Assembly (NCBI GenBank): GCA_043813895.1
Contig: JBDRKQ010000114.1
Span: forward strand, 1-40,035
Reading direction: 5' to 3'
Length of the DNA: 40,035 nucleotides
From: CAZTAR01 sp043813895
GTDB lineage: Bacteria; Planctomycetota; Phycisphaerae; UBA1845; UTPLA1
Shown here: one piece after another, positions 1 through 8,288 of the stretch
How positions within the stretch are numbered: position 1 is the stretch's first letter
Layout of the letters: the number at the start of each line of letters is the position of its first letter
Translations under genes and position numbers: made by a program
Notes under the pieces: model-generated
The model's input: only the letters and a program-made list of their open reading frames with translations
What the model was told of the DNA's origin: nothing
Database searches by the model: none

Positions 1-1
1 C

Positions 2-181
2 TTCATCCCGGCGGGCCGAGAGATCCTCTTCGGCTACAGGATGAAGGTCGATGCCGACGGGTCGACCGGCGCCTTCGCCACCGGCGACGGCCACATCACG
101 TTCACCATCACGCCCGAACCGACCGCCGCCTCGCTCCTGGCCCTTGGCGCGGTGACGCTCTTCCGCCGGAGGCGGGGCTGA
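2..181 (+). CDS. C-terminal end of a PEP-CTERM exported protein (partial)
   Basis: Only the last 59 residues of a longer gene lie in the window; the reading frame is open to the left edge. The tail has the standard PEP-CTERM layout: a TPEP motif, a hydrophobic stretch (AASLLALGAVTLF) and a terminal arginine cluster (RRRRG). In known systems this signal takes the protein through the Sec pathway and is then recognised by an exosortase, which removes it and leaves the protein at the cell surface or in the matrix. The upstream part (ITFTI and similar) looks like a beta-strand-rich secreted domain, but too little is present to name it. No exosortase gene lies in this window. The sorting signal is seen directly; the surface location follows from the family. 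Confidence 0.85.
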   Translation, partial: FIPAGREILFGYRMKVDADGSTGAFATGDGHITFTITPEPTAASLLALGAVTLFRRRRG

Positions 182-222
182 AGGAATGAAGAATGTAGAA
201 ACCCGCGGATCCAGCCGGGCCC

Positions 223-251
223 ACCGCTTGCTGACACGCGCGGCTCTGATC
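223..251 (-). repeat. Half copy of palindromic repeat family A
   Basis: Read on the minus strand, these 29 bases match the left half of the ~90-bp element at 33337-33426 (about 28 of 29 positions, including the GATC before CAGAGCC). The other arm is missing, so this looks like a truncated copy. It lies between the PEP-CTERM gene and the aminotransferase gene. Confidence 0.6.
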
Positions 252-350
252 AGGGGCAGTGGTTGGGTCGGAGCCGGGACCGTAAAGGAGTCGGTTGGCG
301 TCCAGGCTGAAGGGCCGTCCGGGCGAAGGTCGCCCCCGACCCGCACTCGA

Positions 351-359
351 TGGTATAGT
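351..359 (+). promoter_or_regulatory. Possible extended -10 promoter for the aminotransferase gene
   Basis: TGG followed by TATAGT forms an extended -10 element about 48 bases before the start codon at 407. I see no good -35 box at 17 bases upstream, which is acceptable for extended -10 promoters. The site is predicted from sequence only. Confidence 0.4.
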
Positions 360-406
360 ACCCGTCCACGGAACGGCTCAGGCTTCCTGACAGATTAGGA
401 TATCTC

Positions 407-1516
407 ATGCGAATCGAGCTATCAGGCCCCGACATCACGCAGGCGGAAATCGACGCCGTCACAGAAGTCCTCAAGTCCGGCTGGCTCTCCCTCGGACCGC
501 GGGTCCCGGAGTTCGAGCAAGCCATGTCCGACTTTCTCGGCGTGCGTCACGCCATTGCCGTCGCGAACGGCACTTGCGGGCTGCACCTGCTCATGCGGGC
601 GTTTGGCATCGGCGAAGGCGATGAGGTGATCAGTACGCCGTTCTCCTTTATCGCGTCCACGAACTGCATCATGTTCGACGGCGGCAGGCCGGTGCTCGTG
701 GACATCGATCCGGACACGTGGAACATCGACGTTGCCGGAATCGAATCGGCTGTCACGCCCAAGACCAAGGCGATCATCCCGGTGGACGTGTTCGGCGTCG
801 TGCCCGATATGGACGCCATCAACGACATCGCCAAACGGCATAATCTGCGCGTCGTCGAGGATTCCTGCGAAGCGCTGGGCGGCAAGTACAAGGGCCGCTT
901 GGCCGGCAGCCTCGCCGACGCGGGCGTCTTCGGTTTCTATCCGAACAAGCAAATCACGACGGGTGAAGGCGGCATGATCGTCACCGACGACGACGAGACC
1001 GCCCGGCTCTGCCAATCCATGCGAAACCAGGGCCGTGATACGGGTATGAACTGGCTCTCACACGAGCGGCTCGGGTTCAACTACCGCCTGAGCGACGTTG
1101 CATCGGCGATCGGATTGGCACAGCTTCGGCGAATCGAGGAACTCTTGGCGAAGCGGAGCCGCGTCGCCGGCTGGTATCGCCGGCGTCTCGAAGGCGAAAG
1201 CCGCATCTCGATGCAGAAGATCAGCGGCGACTGCGAGATCAGTTGGTTCGTGTTCGTGGTCAAGCTCGCCGACGATTACACGGAAGACGATCGCGCTGCG
1301 ATCATCGAGAATCTCCGCGGCAAGGGCATCGGTTGCAGCAACTACTTCGCCCCGATCCACCTCCAGGCCTTCTACCGACGCGCGTTCGGCTACAAGGAGG
1401 GCGACTTCCCGATTTGCGAGCGCGTGGCCGCCCGGACAATCGCGCTGCCATTCCACGGCGGCCTGACTGAATCGGACGTGGACGAAGTGTGCGAAGTGCT
1501 AAAGGCGCTGCTGTAG
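407..1516 (+). CDS. DegT/DnrJ/EryC1/StrS-family PLP aminotransferase
   Basis: This 369-residue protein has the usual length and fold signature of fold-type I sugar aminotransferases, which transfer an amino group from glutamate to a nucleotide-linked 4-keto- or 3-keto-sugar. The PLP-binding lysine is K181 in FGFYPNKQITTGEGG, and the cofactor-contacting acid is D152 in VVEDSCEALGG. The N-terminal GWLSLGPRVPEFE and the AVANGTCGLHL segments also match the family. An AGGA sequence stands just before the ATG. It is a single gene: the next gene is convergent, with only 10 bases between stop codons. No other sugar-nucleotide genes are adjacent, so the substrate cannot be named. It could serve O-antigen, exopolysaccharide or protein glycosylation. 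Confidence 0.93.
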   Translation: MRIELSGPDITQAEIDAVTEVLKSGWLSLGPRVPEFEQAMSDFLGVRHAIAVANGTCGLHLLMRAFGIGEGDEVISTPFSFIASTNCIMFDGGRPVLVDIDPDTWNIDVAGIESAVTPKTKAIIPVDVFGVVPDMDAINDIAKRHNLRVVEDSCEALGGKYKGRLAGSLADAGVFGFYPNKQITTGEGGMIVTDDDETARLCQSMRNQGRDTGMNWLSHERLGFNYRLSDVASAIGLAQLRRIEELLAKRSRVAGWYRRRLEGESRISMQKISGDCEISWFVFVVKLADDYTEDDRAAIIENLRGKGIGCSNYFAPIHLQAFYRRAFGYKEGDFPICERVAARTIALPFHGGLTESDVDEVCEVLKALL

Positions 1517-1526
1517 TCCCGAGGCC

Positions 1527-2360
1527 CTAGCCCGCCAGGATCGAGAACGCGACGAGCGTGGTGTTGTACACCCAATGCGTCACAATGGACGGCAGTAGCG
1601 ACCGCGTTATGTGCCGTTGAAGTGTCCAGACAGCGCCCATGCAGACCACGACCGCCAGCCCCACCCAATCACCCGACAATTGAAAGGCGTGAGCACCCCC
1701 GAACCAGATCGTCACGATGACGACCGCCCAGCGGCCCAGTTTCTCGTATAGCACAGGATAGATGAAACCCCGGTAGTAAACCTCTTCGAGCGGGGGCAGG
1801 ATGACGGCCAGCACACAGACGGCATACAGCCCCGCAGACGTGGACGTCAACTCCGCCATGAACGACTCTTCCGTGGTGTAGAACGCCATCAGGATGGTGC
1901 CGAGCACCGCTCCGACGAGGCCGATGCACACACACAGGGCGAGATTCCGGCCTCCTGTCCAGGCAACCGCAAACCCCTGCATCACGCCACGACCATACTT
2001 CCGGCAGACGAAGAACCACGATACGCCCACCATGACCGCGGCCGACAGGAGGCTCGTTGCGAGAAGCAGGTTCGGCGACAGGCTCGGCGTTTCCCCTGCT
2101 CCCGGGTTTGGAGAGTCCGCGAGGATGACAACCCCAATCACGCCGCCGATCAGGAACTCCGCCGCCCATGCGATCGCGACGCCGACGAGAAGATCGATTC
2201 CGCCAACTGATGTGCGCGGCACTCCCGTGACAGCGGGGCTGTCAACAGGCATCGCGATGGGCAGGGCAACGGGCGGCACTGCCACCTCCGCATCCAAGGC
2301 GCCCGGTGAGAGTGGAGGCACTGGATAAGGCGGAGGGCTATCGTCGTTCTGGTGATCCAT
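1527..2360 (-). CDS. CPBP-family intramembrane metalloprotease
   Basis: A 277-residue membrane protein of the CPBP (CAAX protease/bacteriocin-processing, 'Abi') family. All three family motifs are visible: EE192-193 with R197 in LEEVYYRGF, H224 in WFGGAHAF, and H262/N266 in HWVYNT. The first 50 residues are a Pro/Ala-rich cytoplasmic tail, followed by about six to eight membrane helices. I start at the ATG at 2360; a TTG at 2381 would add seven residues. The start lies inside the end of the upstream phosphatase gene (23-base overlap), so the two are probably translationally coupled. Substrates of bacterial members are mostly unknown. The pairing with a PocR-GAF-SpoIIE phosphatase suggests, without proving, a shared signalling role. 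Confidence 0.88.
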   Translation of the reverse strand: MDHQNDDSPPPYPVPPLSPGALDAEVAVPPVALPIAMPVDSPAVTGVPRTSVGGIDLLVGVAIAWAAEFLIGGVIGVVILADSPNPGAGETPSLSPNLLLATSLLSAAVMVGVSWFFVCRKYGRGVMQGFAVAWTGGRNLALCVCIGLVGAVLGTILMAFYTTEESFMAELTSTSAGLYAVCVLAVILPPLEEVYYRGFIYPVLYEKLGRWAVVIVTIWFGGAHAFQLSGDWVGLAVVVCMGAVWTLQRHITRSLLPSIVTHWVYNTTLVAFSILAG

Positions 2361-4149
2361 TGGACACCCGCGTGACAACAAGCGTCATGTCGTCGGTCTG
2401 GGGGGCCAGTCCGACAAAACGCCGGACGTCCCAAAGCAGTTGTTTGGCGATCAAGTCGACGGGCATGTCGGCTGCCATCGCGCCGTGCAGTTTGATGGAG
2501 GAATGCAGCCGCTCTCGGCCATATGCCTCGTCTCCGTAGTTGATCGCCTCTATGAGTCCGTCGGTGAGCAACACGAGAAGATCGCCCGCTTCCAGCTCTG
2601 CCTCCGCCCATTGATAAGTCGCGTCTTCGGCAAGCCCCAGGACCAGCCCGCCGACATCGAGCGTTTCGATCCGCCCTCTGCGCAGCAGCAACAACGGCTC
2701 GTGCCCGGCGTTGCAGTAGGTCAGGCGCCTGCCGTCGCGGCTCAGCATCACGTAACAGGCGGTCACAAACTCGGCCGGGAGCGTGTCATGGCACACCCGC
2801 AGATTGACAAGTTGCATGAGTTCACCGATATCGGAGACGCGCTTCGCGTGTGACCTGAGGGCGGACCTCGTGCTCGCCATCATCAGAGACGCGGGCACCC
2901 CCTTGCCAACGACGTCCGCGATCACGATGCCGATATCGCCGCCCGGCAGCCCCACGAAGTCATAGAAGTCACCCCCTAATTGCGAGTTTGGCTCGTACAC
3001 ACAGCCGAACTGATAACACGAGTGGACGGGCGGGCTCGCGGGGATCATCCGCCGCTGGACCTCTGATGCCATCTTGACTTGTCGATCCAGCTTCCGCGCC
3101 TCACGCGCTCCGTCGCGGAGCCGCGCGTTCGCGATTGCGGCCGCCACTTGGGATGCGATCGCCTCCAACAGCGACACGTCGGACGACGTGAAGCGATACC
3201 GCCGTCCCATGTACGCCCTCAACACGCCGATGCGGTGCCCGTCGGATGACAACGGCACGACCAGCGCGCTTACCAACCCTTCCTTGCGAAGGCTCTCCTT
3301 GAAGTAGGTCCGCGGATCGGTCCGCACGTCCTCCACGAAGACGGTCCGCCCCGTGGTCAGCGCTTCGCCGTCGATGGGACAGCGGCGCAGGGGTGCCGCC
3401 GTGGTGTCCATGTACTCTGTCGACATGTGCGCCACGGCCGCGATCCGCAGCTCCTCCATGTCCTCATCCAATAGCCGAATCGCCGCGGCGCGGAGTCCCA
3501 GCGCGTCCACGAGCTTCCGGACGCTCGCATCCAGGATTCCCTGGAGCTCGGTTTCACGGGCGAGGAGTAGACCGACTTCGTGCAACGCGGCCAATTCGTC
3601 CACGCGCTGGCGTAGTTGGTGCGTTTGATAACAGAGCTTCGCAATCGTGTTCGCCAACTGTTGGATGAAGCCCGCGGCCGCCGACATCGCGTCGTCCGAC
3701 CACGGCAGGAGGTCCGCCGTCGCCCGGGTCAAGTCCTCGACGGAGAGACCGTACTCGCGAGCCAGCGACTCCACGTCGGCTTGCGTGGGCGACGTCAGCG
3801 GTCGGTCGCCCACGATGATCGCCCCCAGGTGTTTGCCGTCGACGATGATCGGCGCGGAAAACTGCGCGAGCCCCGCGTGGCACTCGCTTCGCCGCGGTGC
3901 GTCGGTCTCCTGAACGAGCTTCGCCGCGTTCGCGTGACACAGTCTGCAAGCCGCCTGCCCCGAGGGGGTCGACTTGACCAGCGTGCAGAATGCCGATTGC
4001 TCTGCGTTGCGGGTGATCGGCTCGCCGTCGGGCGTCCGGATGCTCGTCGCGATGCCGGTGGTGCTCGCGAAACCGTCCTGCAACGCCTGCAAGGTCTCCA
4101 CGTCAACGAAGTCCGTTAGTTTCAGACGTGTATTCGACTTGAGCCCCAT
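2338..4149 (-). CDS. PocR-GAF-SpoIIE (PP2C-type) protein phosphatase
   Basis: A 603-residue soluble signalling protein with three parts. Residues ~12-175 form a PocR sensory domain with four cysteines (C55, C68, C71, C90), probably binding a ligand or metal. A coiled segment leads into a GAF domain at ~190-345. Residues ~365-600 form a SpoIIE/PP2C serine phosphatase, with metal-binding acids in GGDFYD (392-397), D411 in IADVVGKG and the terminal TDDMTLV. Family members typically dephosphorylate anti-sigma antagonists in partner-switching pathways. No RsbW/RsbV-type partner is encoded nearby. A GAGGA sequence precedes the ATG. The 3' end overlaps the CPBP protease gene. It is divergent from the radical-SAM-like gene. 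Confidence 0.92.
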   Translation of the reverse strand: MGLKSNTRLKLTDFVDVETLQALQDGFASTTGIATSIRTPDGEPITRNAEQSAFCTLVKSTPSGQAACRLCHANAAKLVQETDAPRRSECHAGLAQFSAPIIVDGKHLGAIIVGDRPLTSPTQADVESLAREYGLSVEDLTRATADLLPWSDDAMSAAAGFIQQLANTIAKLCYQTHQLRQRVDELAALHEVGLLLARETELQGILDASVRKLVDALGLRAAAIRLLDEDMEELRIAAVAHMSTEYMDTTAAPLRRCPIDGEALTTGRTVFVEDVRTDPRTYFKESLRKEGLVSALVVPLSSDGHRIGVLRAYMGRRYRFTSSDVSLLEAIASQVAAAIANARLRDGAREARKLDRQVKMASEVQRRMIPASPPVHSCYQFGCVYEPNSQLGGDFYDFVGLPGGDIGIVIADVVGKGVPASLMMASTRSALRSHAKRVSDIGELMQLVNLRVCHDTLPAEFVTACYVMLSRDGRRLTYCNAGHEPLLLLRRGRIETLDVGGLVLGLAEDATYQWAEAELEAGDLLVLLTDGLIEAINYGDEAYGRERLHSSIKLHGAMAADMPVDLIAKQLLWDVRRFVGLAPQTDDMTLVVTRVSNGSPERR

Positions 4150-4268
4150 ATCCTCGACGTCCCGAACAGCCGGTGTTTTCCCGGTGCTGACCCCGTTCGA
4201 TCGCTTTCGAACCGGACGAAGGACCGTCCACGTTGGGCCGAAAGGAACGGTCCGTTACTATAGTCCTC

Positions 4269-4964
4269 ATGTGCCTTGTACGCTACGCGAAGTTCACCGG
4301 CAATATGCCCCGCGAGGTGGTCCTTCTGAAGGGACTGCCGTGCATCTGGGGCCGTTGCCGGTTCTGCGACTACATCGACGACAATACTTCTGACGAGGAT
4401 CTCATCCGAAGCGTCGCAGAGGAGAACCTCGCCAAGGTCACAGGCGAGTTCGGCCGCCTCCAGGCCATCAACAGCGGCTCTATCCAGGAACTCCCCCGGT
4501 CCATCTGGACCTTGCTCCGCGACCTCATCGCGACGAAGGGAATTTCGCAGTTCTTCACCGAATCTTATTGGGCCTACCGCAAGGAATTCGCCGTGGCGCG
4601 CGAGTTCTTCGGGGTCGACACGCATCTCTTCCTGGGCGTCGAGACCTTCGACGACCACCTCCGCAATGCCGTCCTGAACAAGTCGATGCACTGGTCCGGC
4701 CCTGATGACGTCGCCTTGCTCACGGATGCCATCTGCTTGATGGTCGGATTCAAGGGTCAAACCCATGACACCGTCCGCCGCGACATCGATCTCCTCCTCT
4801 CTAAGTTCAAGTACGGGATTGTCAACGTCTTCACGGAGAACCGCGTCAACACGGACATGGTCGACAACGATCTCGACGCCTGGTTCAAAGAGGAATTCGC
4901 CTGGCTGGCCGAACGGCCGAATGTGAACGTGCTTTGGAAGAACACGGACTTTGGCGTAGGGTAG
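4269..4964 (+). CDS. Radical-SAM-like protein with a CX4CX2C motif
   Basis: A 231-residue protein (ATG start at 4269). The cysteine cluster LPCIWGRCRFCDY gives C25, C30 and C33. That is CX4CX2C with an aromatic residue before the last Cys, where radical-SAM enzymes normally have CX3CX2C. The rest (INSGS, TESYWAYR, GVETFDD, MVGFKGQTHD) resembles the beta-strand ends of a partial TIM barrel, including a possible SAM-binding GVE. The start is uncertain: TTG 4233 and ATG 4305 are also in frame, and an ACTATAGT -10-like sequence at 4257-4264 would favour 4305. From memory the family resembles the radical-SAM lyase QueL of queuine salvage, but I cannot verify that. The gene stands alone, followed by a repeat island. 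Confidence 0.75.
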   Translation: MCLVRYAKFTGNMPREVVLLKGLPCIWGRCRFCDYIDDNTSDEDLIRSVAEENLAKVTGEFGRLQAINSGSIQELPRSIWTLLRDLIATKGISQFFTESYWAYRKEFAVAREFFGVDTHLFLGVETFDDHLRNAVLNKSMHWSGPDDVALLTDAICLMVGFKGQTHDTVRRDIDLLLSKFKYGIVNVFTENRVNTDMVDNDLDAWFKEEFAWLAERPNVNVLWKNTDFGVG

Positions 4965-4997
4965 CCCAGTGCGTCGTCACGTTCGTTCCTTCGAACC

Positions 4998-5145
4998 GCA
5001 GGCTCTCAGCCTGCTCGATCGAGGAGCCGCGGACTTCAGTCCGCGCGGTTGTTCCCTGTGCTCTGCCGAGAATCCCTTCTCGGCCTAGTGAAAACACGCT
5101 CGCATCTTCGGACGGCCGCGCGGGCTGAAGACCCGCGGCTCTTCT
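4998..5145 (+). repeat. Palindromic repeat island, family B copy 1
   Basis: An array of palindromes: GCAGGCT/AGCCTGC at 4998-5014, then GGAGCCGCGGACTTCAGTCC through GGGCTGAAGACCCGCGGCTC at about 5023-5144. The second part is the reverse complement of the island at 37504-37600, with the same order of blocks. Here it is about 30 bases longer because a family C unit (5059-5084) sits in its middle. No coding sequence is visible between 4965 and 5202. Confidence 0.8.
5059..5084 (+). repeat. Palindromic repeat family C, copy 1 (nested in family B)
   Basis: A 26-base unit with the hairpin GCCGAGAA/TTCTCGGC and a TGCTCT flank. It is identical, as the reverse complement, to 24205-24230, and close to 28335-28360. 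The related family B island at 37504-37600 has no such unit at the matching place. Confidence 0.8.
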
Positions 5146-5202
5146 CTCTGGAAACGACCCAGCGCTGTCATATTACGGCAACAGCGATCCAGCGCTATCT
5201 TG

Positions 5203-5928
5203 CTACGGCAGCGACGAAAAGAACCGTCCCCAACGCGGCAGGTAGTACCGATCGTAGTCCAGCGAGATCACGACCCAGCTCGATCGTCCCACCAGATTCT
5301 CGCGGGGCACGAATCCGAACACGCGCGAGTCCTTGCTGCGATCGCGGTTGTCGCCCATCACGAAGTAGTGATCCGCCGGAATCGTCACGGGGCCGAACGT
5401 CCGCGGTGACGGCACGCCCGGTGTAATCGCGATGGTGTGCGGATGGTCGTCCGTCTCCTCGCGGACAAACCGCCGAGATGCCCGCTTCGCCGGGTCAAGC
5501 TGGTTCACGACGTCTGAGGACGCTGCGGAGTACGACGTCGGCTCGCCGTTGATCCACAGGCGATTGCCGCGCATCTCGACGACGTCGCCCGGCAAGGCGA
5601 TCACGCGTTTGACCAATCGAATGCCGTCCTCCGGCGAGTCCAGCACGGCCACCTCGCCGCGCAGCGGTTCGTCCCACTGGGCGAGCCACCAGTCCGTAAA
5701 CGGCACGCGCAGGCCGTACGCGAGCTTGTTCACGAAGATCCGGTCCCCGATCAGGATGTTGGGCTCCATCGAGCCGGTCGGGACGACGTTCCAGTCCGCC
5801 ACGGCCGACCGCAGCGTGGCCAACACGACCACCACCGGCAGCAGCGGCCGGATCCACCCTCGCCACAATCGCCCCCAGGCTGTCTTGAGCACGATCCGCC
5901 GCTTCTTCGCACGTTGCGTTCTATTCAT
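5203..5928 (-). CDS. lepB: Signal peptidase I
   Basis: A 241-residue type I signal peptidase, which cuts signal peptides from Sec- and Tat-exported preproteins on the outer face of the cytoplasmic membrane. The catalytic serine is S53 in PTGSMEPNI and the general-base lysine is K107 in RLVKRVIALPGD. The later conserved box MGDNRDRSKDSR is also present. One N-terminal membrane helix (~27-45) follows a very basic start (RAKKRR). I choose the ATG at 5928, which has GGAAGGAA about 5 bases upstream; the frame stays open 16 codons further. It is a single gene facing the repeat island. The predicted exported proteins in this window (352-residue, lipoproteins, PEP-CTERM) depend on such processing, although lipoproteins use signal peptidase II. 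Confidence 0.96.
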   Translation of the reverse strand: MNRTQRAKKRRIVLKTAWGRLWRGWIRPLLPVVVVLATLRSAVADWNVVPTGSMEPNILIGDRIFVNKLAYGLRVPFTDWWLAQWDEPLRGEVAVLDSPEDGIRLVKRVIALPGDVVEMRGNRLWINGEPTSYSAASSDVVNQLDPAKRASRRFVREETDDHPHTIAITPGVPSPRTFGPVTIPADHYFVMGDNRDRSKDSRVFGFVPRENLVGRSSWVVISLDYDRYYLPRWGRFFSSLP

Positions 5929-6258
5929 GGTATTCCTTCCGAGGTCGCCAGGACGCACCTTCTCCGGAGCACCCACCTTCCCTCCTGTTCTCTACGGCAT
6001 CCGGCCGGCGATTGTTCGCGGAAAAGCCGGCGGCTATCAGATTCCGCTCGCCTCGTGATCGTTCTGACGCCGGCATCGGAAGGACGTCCGCCACGGACTA
6101 CTGATCGGATCAAGCCAAGGAATCCCAGCCTTCCGCGGAGCGCCAGACCGCGGACCACGCTCTGGTGAATGGCGGGCAGCGGAGCCTGGCTCCGGCCGAA
6201 ACAGGCCGGTAGAAGCGAACAGTCCGAGAACGAATCGAAATGACGAGGAGAAGCTGAG

Positions 6259-6519
6259 ATGAATCGTAATATCAAGAACGTAGCGGCGATGATGCTTTTG
6301 GCCCTGGCAGGCGTGGCCGTAGCGGCCGGCTCGGCAGGCTGCGACGAAGTGTGGGGCACCGGGCTTGGCTTCGTGGACCCCTGGTACACCAGCGGCTACT
6401 ACGGCATGCCCGGGACGACCTACTACGACCCGACCAACGAGATCCAGGGGGCGGTCGACTACCGTCTGGACGCGATGGAGACGGCCGCGGACGGTTGGGA
6501 CGAGTTCATCCGACAATAA
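6259..6519 (+). CDS. Small exported lipoprotein-like protein
   Basis: An 86-residue protein with a basic start (MNRNIKN), a hydrophobic segment (AAMMLLALAGVAVAAG) and a lipobox-like SAGC with the cysteine at residue 28. This suggests lipid attachment, although the -3 residue is Ser rather than the usual Leu. The mature part is only ~58 residues, rich in Gly, Tyr and Trp (GLGFVDPWYTSGYYGMPG), and ends in an acidic amphipathic stretch. AGGAG lies before the ATG. I recognise no family. It could be a small cell-envelope protein. The gene stands alone between signal peptidase and a repeat island. Confidence 0.65.
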   Translation: MNRNIKNVAAMMLLALAGVAVAAGSAGCDEVWGTGLGFVDPWYTSGYYGMPGTTYYDPTNEIQGAVDYRLDAMETAADGWDEFIRQ

Positions 6520-6681
6520 GTCAAGATCAGTCGGACGGCAGAAGCCCACGGATCAGGGTCCTTCACCTGTGGAGCGCTTCGGCAGGCAGAGCGCATGCTC
6601 CGAGCGAGAAAGCCACCACAAACTTGATCCGTGGGCGTTCGCGGCTAAGGACCCGCGCATGAATAAGTTGCACATTTCATA

Positions 6682-6739
6682 TGGGCGGTACGGGCATCTT
6701 GCCCGTGCGCCTACGGGCGGGACGCCCGCACCACCCGTC
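6682..6739 (+). repeat. Tandem palindromes (GGGCAT/ATGCCC and GGGCG/CGCCC type)
   Basis: Two adjacent hairpins, ACGGGCATCTTGCCCGT (6690-6706) and a GGGCGGGACGCCC unit (6714-6726), lie inside a G+C-rich block. This is the common planctomycete/verrucomicrobial repeat that gives spurious peptides such as GGTGILPV in one frame. It occupies the space between the small lipoprotein gene and the 3' end of the convergent gene at 6771. Confidence 0.6.
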
Positions 6740-6770
6740 GGCATTCGTTCAGTTTATTTATGCGCACGCC

Positions 6771-7829
6771 CTAAGGAACCAGGGCGCCGACGAACCCGGC
6801 GACGTCGCTTCCGTCCACGGTCCCGTCACGGTTCGTGTCCGCCGCTTCGATAAGGCAACCGATCGGCGGGACGTATCCGACGGAGTCCAGCAGGGCACTG
6901 ACGAAGAGCGGCACGTCGTTCGCGCAGTCAACATTGCCGTCGCAATCCATGTCGCCGACCTTGACCGCGATCGCCGCCCACAGTGCCCAGGCGGCGTAGG
7001 CCTTGCGGTTGCAGTTCAGGGCAACGCTATGGGCGCACGAACACGAATACCAGTCGACGTCTTCCGTATGGGTGCCTTGCCACGCGTCGGCCCAGTTGCC
7101 CAGCGCCGTGGTGCTGCCGGCGGAAGCGTAGTAGTTGCAGTCGTCGTGAGGAAACTCGTAGTAGGTGCCGTCGGGGTCGTAGCACTCGATATCCGCGAAG
7201 TCGTAGAGGACCTTGTCGTTGTTGATGCAGTAGTCGCGAACCATCTGATTGGCGGCCTTATTGTCCGCATCGTCCCAGTGATCCACGTGGCCCGTCATGT
7301 AGACGAAGGTGACGTCTGAGTAAGTCGCCTCCAACTGAGTCATGGGCGTCAGATACTCGCTGTCGAGCGTGCCGGCCACGTACTTCTCGTCCACCTGTCC
7401 GCACCAGGACCAGATGATGACGTTGACATCGCCGTTGCCCTCGTCGTTCAGGTAGGAGATTGTGTTGTTGACCCAGTCGGGATAGTAGCCGCAGTCTCCT
7501 CCCATCGCGTAGTCGTGGAGGTCCAGAGCGCCGCCCGTCCCGCCGTTGTTCCATTCGAAGAAGTCGGGGTCGTACGAGAGACCCAGTCCGCCGCCATTGG
7601 CGAAGTCGACCAGGCCGCTCATACCGTCGGTCAGTTGGCTGCCATGCGACGTGTGCCCGTAGGCGATATGGAGGTCAGTCTTGGCCTTGTTCATGGCGGC
7701 CTCCGACAGGGCCGTGATGTCCGTGTGATTGTGATCGATGATGATGGCATCCGCATAGCCCGGGCTCGGCGCAAGAATGGCCAGCGCGAACACAAACACC
7801 CCGACTCCCGTCATGGCCAGCTTCGTCAT
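6771..7829 (-). CDS. Secreted protein with C-terminal dockerin-like calcium loops
   Basis: A 352-residue exported protein. Residues 1-26 are a signal peptide, with likely cleavage after GYA. The central domain (~30-285) contains GHTSHGSQ (58-65), VIIWSWCG and VTFVYMTGHVDHW. These strand-plus-His segments recall SGNH-like or other hydrolase folds, but I cannot assign an activity. The last ~65 residues hold two EF-hand-like loops, DMDCDGNVD and DTNRDGTVDGSD, separated by helices, as in the type I dockerin-like modules common at planctomycete protein ends. GGAG precedes the ATG. It is a single gene. The cysteine-rich middle (about eight Cys) would fit disulphides outside the cytoplasm. Export and the calcium module are well supported; function is unknown. 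Confidence 0.85.
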   Translation of the reverse strand: MTKLAMTGVGVFVFALAILAPSPGYADAIIIDHNHTDITALSEAAMNKAKTDLHIAYGHTSHGSQLTDGMSGLVDFANGGGLGLSYDPDFFEWNNGGTGGALDLHDYAMGGDCGYYPDWVNNTISYLNDEGNGDVNVIIWSWCGQVDEKYVAGTLDSEYLTPMTQLEATYSDVTFVYMTGHVDHWDDADNKAANQMVRDYCINNDKVLYDFADIECYDPDGTYYEFPHDDCNYYASAGSTTALGNWADAWQGTHTEDVDWYSCSCAHSVALNCNRKAYAAWALWAAIAVKVGDMDCDGNVDCANDVPLFVSALLDSVGYVPPIGCLIEAADTNRDGTVDGSDVAGFVGALVP

Positions 7830-8288
7830 AATGACTCCTTCGGATACAAGTCTCTACCAGGAATGCCCACCGCTTGTATTGGCACGCTGAGTGGCAGGAA
7901 TGCTCCCCTGCGGCCCCCCCGCCAGCTCCCTGCAACGATTGCCCCGTCCCAAGCCTGCCTTCCCCCATGACCCGGCCCCATGAGATCATCATAACCGAGA
8001 GCCCGCCGCCATATCAAGCGCCGATCGGCGGCATCCTCATTCCGATGTGGCGCCGGCGCCCAAGCCGATGGCCTTGCAGGATAGACGCCTGTGATGCGCC
8101 CAATAGTGGAGTGCTCCAAATCCGGCCAGCGCACAAACAGAGGCACGCTCACTTCGCAATGAACATGCCTCTGTCCAGCTGAGCAGGCACGCGTTCCCAC
8201 CCCACGACATGCCGGGAACGTCCACCCTTCAGCCGTTGCGGAAGCGGACTCTGGGCGCTTCCCTCGCATCACTCAATCGGGCCGGGCC
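7830..8288. other. Intergenic region without a recognised gene (459 bases)
   Basis: The right part is the 3' flank of the lipoprotein gene at 8289 and the left part is the leader of the secreted protein gene at 7829. Short open frames exist on both strands, but they lack ribosome sites, family motifs or plausible composition. I see no repeat, tRNA or terminator with a T-run. Confidence 0.5.

Noticed and set aside
186..398. 70-codon plus-strand frame between the PEP-CTERM tail and the aminotransferase gene
   Set aside because: It crosses a repeat copy and a promoter-like site, has Arg/Ser/Gly-biased composition and no ribosome site.
6553..6744. Small frames around the tandem palindromes (GGTGILPV-type peptides)
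   Set aside because: These peptides come from translating a common intergenic repeat.
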